A DNA stretch of 64,000 nt from Thermus islandicus DSM 21543 (GTDB taxonomy: Bacteria; Deinococcota; Deinococci; Deinococcales; Thermaceae), in the NCBI RefSeq assembly GCF_000421625.1, contig NZ_ATXJ01000003.1, positions 1 to 64,000 of the forward strand, read 5' to 3'. Under the pieces are notes generated by a model. The model had not been told where the DNA came from, ran no database searches, and was given only the letters and a program-made list of their open reading frames with translations. How positions within the stretch are numbered: position 1 is the stretch's first letter; every line of letters starts with the position of its first letter. Shown here one piece after another: positions 8,478 through 16,139 of this stretch. A program made the position numbers and the translations under genes.

Positions 8478-9334
8478 CTCCTCACCTCCTGGAGGGCTTC
8501 CCGTACACCTTTTTCCTCTAGAAGCCGCTCGGCCTCTTCAGGGGGAAGGCCTAAGGCCACCAAGGAGGCCAGTGCCGGGTCGGGATGGACCTTTAGCAAA
8601 CGGAGGGCCTCTTCCTCCGATACACCCGCCATGGCCTCCACCATCTGGGCTCCCCGCTTACGCAGCTTCTCGTTCTCTGCCCGCATGCGGGCCATAAGGT
8701 TTCCATAGGTGCGACCCAAAAGGAGCATGACCAGAGTGGAGAAAAGGTTCAGCGCCGCCTTCTGAGCCGTTCCTGCTCCCAGACGGGTGCTCCCAGCGAG
8801 CACCTCGGGGCCGGTATCCAGCAGGATGGGGTGGTGGGCTTCTTGTAGGAGGGGGGTCTCGGGGTTGTTGGCCATGGCTATCGTGAGGGCCCCTGCTTCC
8901 TTGGCACCCCGGAGGACCCCAAGGGTGTAGGGGGTGCGGCCGCTGGCGGCCACCGCCACCAGGACATCCTGAGGATCCAGGCCTGCTCCTAGGCGATACC
9001 CTTCCTCGGCCCGGTCCTCCGCTCCCTCTAGGGAGGAAAGGAGTCCCTTCTCCCCTCCAGCCAGGAAGAAGCGCACCCGCGCGAAGCTGAAGGTGGGCCA
9101 GAGCTCCACCCCGTCGGCTACCGCTAGGCGGCCGCTGGTGCCCGCTCCAGCATAGACGAGGTAACCGCCCCGGCGGAGGCGTTCCGCCGCCCCCCTGGCG
9201 GCGGCCTCGAGGGAGGGCAGGGCCGCTTTGAGGGCAGAGAGGGCGCGGAGCTGGCCCTCGTATAGGGCTTCCAGCGCTTCCCTGGGAGGCCAGCGATCCA
9301 GGTCTTGGTAGCGGAACGCTTTCTCCTCCGTCAT
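8474..9334 (-). CDS. murQ: N-acetylmuramic acid 6-phosphate etherase
   Basis: Removes the lactyl ether of MurNAc-6-P to give GlcNAc-6-P and D-lactate in the cytoplasm. The SIS-fold protein has 286 residues, close to the usual 300. YAGAGTSGRLAVADGVELWP holds the phosphate-binding Ser/Thr loop and the first conserved Glu. SSLEGAEDRAEEG holds the second. VAASGRTPYTLGVLRGAKEAG and NPETPL are further family motifs. The ATG at 9334 overlaps the preceding stop as ATGA and follows GGAGGT; the open frame extends upstream, but only as antisense-like sequence. It supplies the product that NagA, encoded across the divergent promoter, would deacetylate. Confidence 0.95.
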   Translation of the reverse strand: MTEEKAFRYQDLDRWPPREALEALYEGQLRALSALKAALPSLEAAARGAAERLRRGGYLVYAGAGTSGRLAVADGVELWPTFSFARVRFFLAGGEKGLLSSLEGAEDRAEEGYRLGAGLDPQDVLVAVAASGRTPYTLGVLRGAKEAGALTIAMANNPETPLLQEAHHPILLDTGPEVLAGSTRLGAGTAQKAALNLFSTLVMLLLGRTYGNLMARMRAENEKLRKRGAQMVEAMAGVSEEEALRLLKVHPDPALASLVALGLPPEEAERLLEEKGVREALQEVRR

Positions 9335-10308
9335 GATACCTCCGCAGCCAGCGTGTTGCCCACGGCCCGCCGCAAGGGAGCGATAGAGGGGCGGTGCCGG
9401 GTTGGGTGCACAGCGTTGGTAAGGAGGGCCCAGGCATACCCCCGTTCGGGGTCCAGGAACACGCTTACGCCGGTGAACCCCGTATGGCCGAAGGAGCCCC
9501 CTGAGGCCAGGCTTCCGCCGTGCCACCCAGGATGCTTTCGCTCCCATCCGAGGAACCGCTCGCCGTGAGGCGTGAGCATTTCCTCCCAAGCGGCCCGGGA
9601 AAGCCAGCGGCCCTGGAGGAGGGCTTGAAGCTCGCCCAGGACCCCCTCCAGCGTCCCAAAAAGCCCCGCGTGCCCCGCGGCTCCGCCAAGGGCAAAGGCG
9701 TTTTCATCGTGTACCTGCCCCCGCAACACTCTTCCCCGCCAAGGGCATCGCTCCGTGGCTGCGCTCTGCTCTGGGGGTGGGGAAAAGGTGAGGCCAGGTG
9801 GTAGGGCGAACTCCCCCAGGGGTTTGCCCCGAACCCGCTCCAAGAGGATGCCTAAGAGCATGTACCCAATGTCGGAATAGGTGGGCCGCCCCAGGGGCCA
9901 GGGGTATTGGAGGAGGCGAGCCTTCAACTTCTGCCCTTCCCCCCAGGTGTACACAGCCTCCCAGGCGGGGAGGCCTGAGGTGTGGGCCAGGAGCTCCCGT
10001 ATGGTTTTGCCCTTAAGAGGGTGGTCCTTGAGCCAAAGGAGTTCAGGAAGGTGGAGGGAGAGGGGATCGTCCAGATCCAAAAGCCCCTCCTCCACGGCCC
10101 GGAGCACCTCCTTTAGGGTGAAAAGGGGCTTGGTCAGACTGGCAAGGTCGAAGAAGGTACCAGCCTCCAAAGGGACGGGCTCGGGCTCCTTTTGGGCTAG
10201 GCCCAGATGGAGGCTTTCCCGGCGACCATCGGCAAAGACCACTCCGAAGGCCGCTCCGGGCACTGTACCCCTTGCTATAGCCTCCTCGAGGATGGCCCTT
10301 ACCCGCAT
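9331..10308 (-). CDS. Beta-lactamase-fold serine hydrolase, candidate muramyl amidase (AmiE-like)
   Basis: Class C beta-lactamase/penicillin-binding-fold hydrolase, 325 residues, first gene of the leftward operon. SLTK (SxxK nucleophile motif) lies near residue 57, YSDIGYMLLG supplies the YxN-like tyrosine, and FGHTGFTG is the KTG/HTG box. No signal peptide is visible, so it is probably cytoplasmic. In Bacillus subtilis the recycling operon murQ-murR-murP-amiE-nagZ-namZ contains AmiE, a MurNAc-L-Ala amidase of this same fold. That makes peptide removal from muropeptides the best guess here. An esterase or D-aminopeptidase is also possible. The start at ATG 10308 is supported by a -10 hexamer ending eight bases upstream (leaderless). 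Confidence 0.85.
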   Translation of the reverse strand: MRVRAILEEAIARGTVPGAAFGVVFADGRRESLHLGLAQKEPEPVPLEAGTFFDLASLTKPLFTLKEVLRAVEEGLLDLDDPLSLHLPELLWLKDHPLKGKTIRELLAHTSGLPAWEAVYTWGEGQKLKARLLQYPWPLGRPTYSDIGYMLLGILLERVRGKPLGEFALPPGLTFSPPPEQSAATERCPWRGRVLRGQVHDENAFALGGAAGHAGLFGTLEGVLGELQALLQGRWLSRAAWEEMLTPHGERFLGWERKHPGWHGGSLASGGSFGHTGFTGVSVFLDPERGYAWALLTNAVHPTRHRPSIAPLRRAVGNTLAAEVS

Positions 10309-10345
10309 GCCTCTGAGTCTAACCTGTAGGCGATTGGTATGCAAG
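10309..10345 (-). promoter_or_regulatory. Leaderless promoter of the leftward recycling operon
   Basis: On the minus strand TTGCAT (10344-10339) and TAGACT (10321-10316) are separated by exactly 17 bases. Seven bases separate the -10 from ATG 10308, so transcription would begin at or next to the start codon. No convincing ribosome-binding site precedes the ATG. The -35 overlaps the first TGGTATGC repeat, which would suit repression by the divergently encoded GntR protein. Confidence 0.6.
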
Positions 10346-10353
10346 TGGTATGC
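10335..10353. repeat. Tandem 8-bp repeat TGGTATGC, candidate GntR operator
   Basis: Exact copies at 10335-10342 and 10346-10353 lie 11 bases apart start to start, about one helical turn. They lie in the 129-base divergent region between the serine hydrolase and gntR and overlap the -35 of the leftward promoter. TGGT half-sites occur in operators of NagR/DasR/YvoA-type GntR regulators, though those are usually inverted repeats. The tandem arrangement is therefore unusual, and the operator role is inferred. Confidence 0.5.
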
Positions 10354-10437
10354 TAAGAGGGCCGGCACCCTGGGTAGGTGGTCCTTCCGGAGGTGTTCCG
10401 CGGAAGGTGCTCCTGGGGCCCGGACGGAGGTTGGCGC

Positions 10438-11139
10438 TTGGGCCGTTCAGGACCTAGGTACATCTTGGTGGCGGAGCGCTTGCGGGAGGGGCTTTGGCGC
10501 AAGGAGTACGGGACAAGCCTTCCCCCCGAAAGGGAGCTGGCCCGGATCATGGGCGTATCGCGGGATACCCTTCGCCGGGCCCTGGAGGTTTTGGAGGAGG
10601 AGGGGCTCGTCTACCGGCGGCAGGGGAGTGGAACCTTCGTGGCGCGGAGGGCCACCTTCCGTGCCCGCCTTTTAGGGTTCACCGAAGAGATGCGGGCCCT
10701 AGGCCTGATTCCCTCTTCCCGCTTCCTTGGGGGGGGACGTGGCCCGGCTACGGCGGAAGAGGCTTTTCAGCTCCGCCTCTCCCCTGGAGAGGAGGTGCTC
10801 CGCCTGGAACGTTTGCGCTTAGCCGATGAGGAACCTATGGCCCTGGAGCGGGCCGCCCTACCTGTTTGGGCTCTGGAGGAGATTCCCGAAGGCTCCCTCT
10901 ACCAGGCCCTCGAGGCCCGCGGGCTTCGTCCTGTGCGAGCGCTTCAGCGGTTGCGGGCCGTGGTTGCTCGGGAAGAGGACCGCCTCCTTGGGGTGGAGCC
11001 TGGGGCCCCGCTCCTCTACCTTGAACGGGTGAGCTTTCTCCCAGACGGCCGCCCTGTGGAGTTCGTGAAGAGCCGCTACCGGGGGGACCGGTACGAGCTC
11101 CTGGTGGAACTCTTCTGCGCTACTCCCGGGCCCCCCTGA
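10438..11139 (+). CDS. GntR/HutC-family transcriptional regulator
   Basis: DNA-binding regulator, 233 residues. The N-terminal winged helix contains [21 protein letters not shown] and the [18 protein letters not shown] wing (about residues 20-75), followed by a UTRA effector domain ending [21 protein letters not shown]. NagR/YvoA and DasR, which sense GlcN-6-P or GlcNAc-6-P, share this architecture, so an amino-sugar phosphate effector is likely here. TTG at 10438 is the preferred start because GGAGG lies seven bases upstream. An in-frame GTG at 10378 has no ribosome-binding site and would add sequence outside the domain. It heads the operon with anmK and nagA and probably controls both divergent operons. 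Confidence 0.88.
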   Translation: MGRSGPRYILVAERLREGLWRKEYGTSLPPERELARIMGVSRDTLRRALEVLEEEGLVYRRQGSGTFVARRATFRARLLGFTEEMRALGLIPSSRFLGGGRGPATAEEAFQLRLSPGEEVLRLERLRLADEEPMALERAALPVWALEEIPEGSLYQALEARGLRPVRALQRLRAVVAREEDRLLGVEPGAPLLYLERVSFLPDGRPVEFVKSRYRGDRYELLVELFCATPGPP

Positions 11140-11178
11140 TGGGGGGAGCGTGGGGTGTGGGAAAGGAGGCGTAATCCA

Positions 11179-12219
11179 ATGAGGGTGCTCGGGCTGATGT
11201 CCGGTACCAGCGCGGATGGGGTGGACCTCGTTCTGGCGGAGTTTTATGGGGGAGGGAGAGAGCTTCGTTACCGCCTTGTTGGCTACCAGGAGGTGCCCTA
11301 TCCTGCGGATCTGCGCCGGCGGATCCTGGCTGCCATGCGAGGCGCAGAAACGCGGGAAATTGCTCTCCTGCACCACGATCTAGGCCGGTTTTACCGCCAG
11401 GCGGCGGCCGGGTTCCAGGGTCAAGCCCAGCTGGTAGGGCTTTCGGGCCAGACCGTCTGGCACGAACCGCCGGAGGCCACCTTCCAGTTGGGGGAGCCCA
11501 GCTACTTGGCCGAATCCCTCGGGGTTCCCGTGGTCTACGGCTTCCGGGCGGTGGACCTGGCGGCGGGGGGGCAGGGGGCACCCCTGGTGGCCTACCCAGA
11601 CCTCCTTCTTTACGGGGAGGAGGGCAAGCGAGTGAGCGTGCACAACCTAGGGGGGATCTCCAACCTTTCTGCTTTTCAGGGGCGGGATCCCGCCACGCTG
11701 ATCGCCTTTGACACCGGCCCCGGGGTCTGCCTCTTTGACGAGGCGGTGGCGGCCCTGGGCCTCACCCTGGATAAGGCGGTGGAGTTGGCCGAGGCGGGGA
11801 GGGTGGATCAGGAGGCTCTTTCCCTATGGCTTGGCCACCCTTATTTCCAGCTTCCCCCACCTAAGACCACGGGCCGGGAGGTGTGGCGCCTCGAGGCGCT
11901 CCCCTCGAGGCCCCACGACCCTCCTACCCTCCTCAGGACCCTCCTCGCCCTTACGGCCGCCAGTATCCGCCTGGCTTATGAGCGGTTCGTGGGTCCGGTG
12001 GACCGGGTGCTCCTGGCCGGGGGTGGGGCGAGAAACCGTCTCCTGGTAGCCCTTTTAAAGGAGGTCCTTCCCATAGAGGTTATGGACAACCCCAAGGTGC
12101 GGGAGCCTTTGGCCTTTGCTCTACTGGCCTACCTTTACGTTCGGGGTGAGGTGAACGTCTTGGGGCGGGCCACGGGGGGACGGGATGTGCGCGCAGGTCA
12201 GGTGGTAGAACCCTTTTGA
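11179..12219 (+). CDS. anmK: 1,6-anhydro-N-acetylmuramic acid kinase
   Basis: Phosphorylates and opens anhydro-MurNAc to MurNAc-6-P, the substrate of MurQ. The protein has 346 residues, slightly shorter than the usual 370. MRVLGLMSGTSADGVDLVL is the N-terminal phosphate-1 signature. VHNLGGISNLSAF and IAFDTGPGVCLFDEAV form the core sugar-kinase motifs. VLLAGGGARNRLL is the adenosine-binding segment. The ATG at 11179 is chosen because GGAGG lies nine bases upstream; a GTG at 11155 would add eight non-conserved residues. Its presence shows that the locus is built for lytic-transglycosylase (anhydro) products, not only for MurNAc. Confidence 0.95.
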   Translation: MRVLGLMSGTSADGVDLVLAEFYGGGRELRYRLVGYQEVPYPADLRRRILAAMRGAETREIALLHHDLGRFYRQAAAGFQGQAQLVGLSGQTVWHEPPEATFQLGEPSYLAESLGVPVVYGFRAVDLAAGGQGAPLVAYPDLLLYGEEGKRVSVHNLGGISNLSAFQGRDPATLIAFDTGPGVCLFDEAVAALGLTLDKAVELAEAGRVDQEALSLWLGHPYFQLPPPKTTGREVWRLEALPSRPHDPPTLLRTLLALTAASIRLAYERFVGPVDRVLLAGGGARNRLLVALLKEVLPIEVMDNPKVREPLAFALLAYLYVRGEVNVLGRATGGRDVRAGQVVEPF

Positions 12220-12229
12220 CGGAGGCACC

Positions 12230-13294
12230 ATGACCTTGGAAGGCCGAATCCTCACGGAACGAGGTTTTGTGGAAGGGAAGCTGTACTTCTCCTCTCACAT
12301 CGAGGCCTTGGAGGAGAGGGAGGTGGGGGGACCCTATGTCCTTCCCGGCTTTTTGGACCTTCATGTCCATGGGGGAGGGGGGGCGGACGCCATGGAGGGC
12401 AAAGAGGCCGTCTTGGCCATGGCCCGCTTCCATCTCCGCCACGGCACCACCGGTCTGCTTCCCACCACTGTCACCGCTCCGATAGGAGACCTAAAGCGGG
12501 CCCTAGAGGGACTGCGCGAAGCCATTGGGGCCTGCCAGGCCCTTCTTGGGGTTCACCTGGAGGGTCCTTTCCTCAGCCCGAGGCGGCTTGGAGCCCAGCC
12601 CCCCTTTCCCCGCTTACCGGATCTGGACCTCATGGAGGAACTCCTGGCCCTGGCCCCGGTGCGGGTGGTTACCCTAGCCCCTGAGCTCCCCGGGTCCTTA
12701 GAGCTGGTCCGGTTTCTGGCGGAGAGGGGAGTGCGGGTCCAGCTGGGCCATACCGCCGCCAGTTACGAGGAGGGTCTAGCTGCCCTAGAGGCCGGTGCCT
12801 CGGGCTTTACCCACCTCTACAACGCCATGACCGGCCTGCACCACCGGGAGCCTGGGGTGGTGGGGCTTGCCCTGGAACGGGGGATGTGGGCCGAGGTAAT
12901 CCCCGATGGGTTGCATGTGCACGTGGCGGCCCTCCGCTTGGCCCTGAAGGCTATTCCTGGCCTTTACTTTGTCAGCGATGCGGTGGCGGCAGCGGGGATG
13001 CCAGACGGGTTCTACGCCTTGGGGGCCCATCGGGTGGAGAAGCGGGGGGAGGGGGTGTGGCTAGGGGAAAGCCTGGCGGGGAGTGCCCTTACCCTAGACC
13101 AGGCTTTAAGGAACCTGGTGGCCTGGGGTTTCCCTCTGGAGGAGGTGGCCCGGAGGCTTTCCACCTGGCCTGCCCGGTATCTTGGCCTTAAGGATAGGGG
13201 AGAGATTGCTTTGGGGAAGCGGGCCGACCTAGTGGTGCTGGACGAGGGGCTTAGGGTACAGGCGGTTTACCTGGCGGGGAAGCGGGTAGCCTAA
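12230..13294 (+). CDS. nagA: N-acetylglucosamine-6-phosphate deacetylase
   Basis: Converts GlcNAc-6-P to GlcN-6-P and acetate, feeding glycolysis or new wall synthesis. The amidohydrolase barrel protein has 354 residues. DLHVHGGGG is the metal-binding HxH. GVHLEGPFL holds a metal-ligand Glu. LGHTAASY and GFTHLYNAM hold metal-ligand or substrate histidines. FVSDAVAAAGMPDG holds the catalytic Asp. The ATG at 12230 follows anmK by ten bases with GGAGG upstream. It completes the route AnmK, MurQ, NagA. No nagB is in the window. Confidence 0.95.
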   Translation: MTLEGRILTERGFVEGKLYFSSHIEALEEREVGGPYVLPGFLDLHVHGGGGADAMEGKEAVLAMARFHLRHGTTGLLPTTVTAPIGDLKRALEGLREAIGACQALLGVHLEGPFLSPRRLGAQPPFPRLPDLDLMEELLALAPVRVVTLAPELPGSLELVRFLAERGVRVQLGHTAASYEEGLAALEAGASGFTHLYNAMTGLHHREPGVVGLALERGMWAEVIPDGLHVHVAALRLALKAIPGLYFVSDAVAAAGMPDGFYALGAHRVEKRGEGVWLGESLAGSALTLDQALRNLVAWGFPLEEVARRLSTWPARYLGLKDRGEIALGKRADLVVLDEGLRVQAVYLAGKRVA

Positions 13295-13439
13295 TATCAC
13301 CCCATGGGGGCCCCGGTAGAAAGTCCCGGAGGGGTTATTGGAGCTTAGGAGCGAAAGTTGTTCTTGGGCTCACAAGGTTGGCTTTTGTTAGCCCCTTGAC
13401 TTAAAGGAAATCCCCTTGATACACTCGGGGCTGGCACTT
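13295..13439. other. Intergenic stretch between nagA and tRNA-Ser
   Basis: No reading frame is supported here. Around 13374-13397 an imperfect hairpin (AAGG, two-base bulge, GGCT paired with AGCC CCTT) could end the nagA transcript, but it lacks a T-run. The right end carries the tRNA promoter. Confidence 0.4.
13396..13425 (+). promoter_or_regulatory. Promoter of tRNA-Ser
   Basis: TTGACT (13396-13401) and TACACT (13420-13425) are spaced 18 bases apart. The hexamer ends 14 bases before the mature tRNA 5' end. This is a good sigma-70-type match for a stable RNA gene. Confidence 0.6.
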
Positions 13440-13536
<97 letters not shown>

Positions 13537-13539
13537 TTG

Positions 13540-13566
13540 CCCTCGGCCCTGGTGCCGGGGTTTTTT
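13540..13566 (+). terminator. Rho-independent terminator after tRNA-Ser
   Basis: CCCTCGGC (13540-13547) pairs with GCCGGGG (13554-13560) around a short loop, with one bulged T, and is followed by six T residues. It lies seven bases after the tRNA CCA end. Confidence 0.8.
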
Positions 13567-13604
13567 GCTGAGCGGGGAAAGGCCCCCACCTCGAGGGGGA
13601 TATC

Positions 13605-14532
<928 letters not shown>

Positions 14533-14537
<5 letters not shown>

Positions 14538-14546
14538 TCGCTCCTA
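14533..14546 (+). promoter_or_regulatory. -10 element of the methyltransferase gene
   Basis: A perfect TATAAT at 14533-14538 overlaps the rluD stop and ends eight bases before ATG 14547, implying an almost leaderless mRNA. The best -35-like TTGGCA (14517-14522) is only ten bases upstream of it, too close for a normal promoter, so the -35 is unclear. Confidence 0.5.
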
Positions 14547-15434
14547 ATGAGGCACTCTCCGGTTCCTCCGGCGCAGGGTACGGGTAAAGTCCGTGGTCCG
14601 GACCCGTCCCTGGTGGCCTCCTACGCCCTCCACATCGGGGACGCCCGTAAGGTTCTCGCCGAGCTTCCCGAGGCCTCCGTCCACCTGGTCCTCACCTCGC
14701 CCCCCTACTGGACGCTCAAGCGCTACGAGGACACCCCGGGCCAGCTCGGCCACATTGAGGACTACGAGGCCTTCCTGGACGAGCTGGACCGGGTGTGGCG
14801 GGAGGTCTTCCGCCTCCTCGTGCCCGGGGGCAGGCTCGTCATCGTGGTGGGGGACGTGGCCGTGGCGAGAAGGCGCTTCGGGCGGCACCTGGTCTTTCCC
14901 CTTCACGCCGACATCCAGGTCCGGTGCCGCAAGCTTGGGTTTGACAACCTCAACCCCATCATCTGGCACAAGCACACCAACGCCCGCCTCGAGGTGGAGG
15001 GGCGAGGCGTCTTCCTGGGCAAGCCCTACGAGCCCGGGGCCGTCATCAAGACGGAGATTGAGTACATCCTCATGCAGAGGAAGCCCGGGGGCTACCGCAA
15101 GCCCACCCCTGAGCAGCGGGAGAAGAGCCGCCTTTCCAAGGAGGACTTCCACTGCTTCTTCCGGCAGATCTGGGACGACATCCCCGGGGAGAGCACCCGG
15201 GCTCACCCCGCGCCCTTCCCCCTGGAACTCGCCGAGCGCCTGGTGCGCATGTTCAGCTTCGTGGGGGACGTGGTCTTAGACCCCTTCGCCGGGACCGGGA
15301 CCACCCTCGTGGCCGCCGCCAAGTGGGGGAGGAGGGCCCTCGGCGTGGAGCTCGTCCCGGGCTACGCCGTTCTCGCCCGGGAGCGCTTCGCCCGGGAGGT
15401 GCCCGGGGAGGTGCTGGAGGTCGTGGAGGACTAG
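14547..15434 (+). CDS. Site-specific DNA methyltransferase, beta class
   Basis: Modification enzyme of a type II system, 295 residues. Catalytic motif IV, TSPPYW (residues 50-55), precedes the AdoMet-binding motif DPFAGTGTTLVAAA near residue 246, the beta-class order. SPPY is more typical of N4-cytosine enzymes, but N6-adenine activity is possible. IIWHKHTNARLEVEGRGVF and DDIPGESTRAHPAPFPLELA are also typical. The start at ATG 14547 is supported by the nearby -10. The endonuclease gene follows immediately. The target sequence cannot be read from the protein. Confidence 0.9.
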   Translation: MRHSPVPPAQGTGKVRGPDPSLVASYALHIGDARKVLAELPEASVHLVLTSPPYWTLKRYEDTPGQLGHIEDYEAFLDELDRVWREVFRLLVPGGRLVIVVGDVAVARRRFGRHLVFPLHADIQVRCRKLGFDNLNPIIWHKHTNARLEVEGRGVFLGKPYEPGAVIKTEIEYILMQRKPGGYRKPTPEQREKSRLSKEDFHCFFRQIWDDIPGESTRAHPAPFPLELAERLVRMFSFVGDVVLDPFAGTGTTLVAAAKWGRRALGVELVPGYAVLARERFAREVPGEVLEVVED

Positions 15435-16139
15435 ATGGAGCTCCGGCGGGCCTTGGAAGCAGCCCTTCGGGAAGGGCTGGCAAAGCCAGCCCAGAGCAAG
15501 AGGCGTTGGGACCTTTTGGCGGACTACTGTATTGCCCGGTTGGAAGCCCGGGGCCTTAGAGGCCTTCTGGGAGGAAGCCGGGGTGAGGTGAGCGTCCGGG
15601 GTTTTCCCCGGGAGAAGAACTGGGACGTGGTCCTGCTCGCCCCCCTCCTCGCGGGCGGGGGAGGTTCGCGCATCCAGCACCCAGGGGAGAAGCCCCGCCT
15701 TCTTCTTTCCCTCAAGTCGCTCCTCCGCAATCCCCTGGGTTCCCTCCCCAACCGGTTGGACGACCTTCTCGGCGAGGTTTCCTCTGTCCAGATGCTCTAC
15801 CCGGAGGTGGTCATCGGCTACGCCGTGGTGTTGGACCACGGGGCCTTTGGCAAAAGCACGGGGGGGAAGGCCGCTAAGGCAGGAGGAGAGGAGTGGGAGG
15901 AGGGCTACAACCGCTTTAAGGACTGGCTGGACGACTTGACCCAGCGGCGGCCTCCCTTGTGGGCCCAGGGCCTCATTGAGGGGCACTGGGTCATTGAGGT
16001 GGGCAGTCGGACCCCCGGCCTATTCCTGGACCTCGAGGCCACCCTGGAGGCGGGGGAGGCCTTCTTTGACGCCCTCGTAGGGGCCCTGAGGGAGCGGGAG
16101 CCTCTCCTCTTCCTAAACCCAGGTCAAAAGCCCCTTTAG
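15435..16139 (+). CDS. Putative type II restriction endonuclease
   Basis: Probable cleavage partner of the methyltransferase, 234 residues. ATG 15435 directly follows the methyltransferase TAG, with GGAGG six bases before it, so the two are translationally coupled. KNWDVVLLAP followed by RLLLSLKSLLRN looks like a divergent PD-(D/E)xK core in which Ser replaces the usual acidic residue before Leu-Lys. PNRLDDLLGE and YPEVVIGYAV add a regular endonuclease-like fold pattern. Its last 27 bases run antisense into the 3' end of lysN. The gene looks somewhat less GC-rich than its neighbours, fitting a mobile restriction cassette. Function is inferred from position and the weak motif. Confidence 0.7.
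   Translation: MELRRALEAALREGLAKPAQSKRRWDLLADYCIARLEARGLRGLLGGSRGEVSVRGFPREKNWDVVLLAPLLAGGGGSRIQHPGEKPRLLLSLKSLLRNPLGSLPNRLDDLLGEVSSVQMLYPEVVIGYAVVLDHGAFGKSTGGKAAKAGGEEWEEGYNRFKDWLDDLTQRRPPLWAQGLIEGHWVIEVGSRTPGLFLDLEATLEAGEAFFDALVGALREREPLLFLNPGQKPL

Noticed and set aside
9331-10308. A true antibiotic-resistance beta-lactamase
   Set aside because: The fold motifs fit many hydrolases. There is no signal peptide and the operon context points to muropeptide metabolism.
10349-10354. TATGCT as the gntR -10
   Set aside because: No acceptable -35 lies 16-18 bases upstream and the hexamer is part of the tandem repeat. The gntR promoter stays unassigned.
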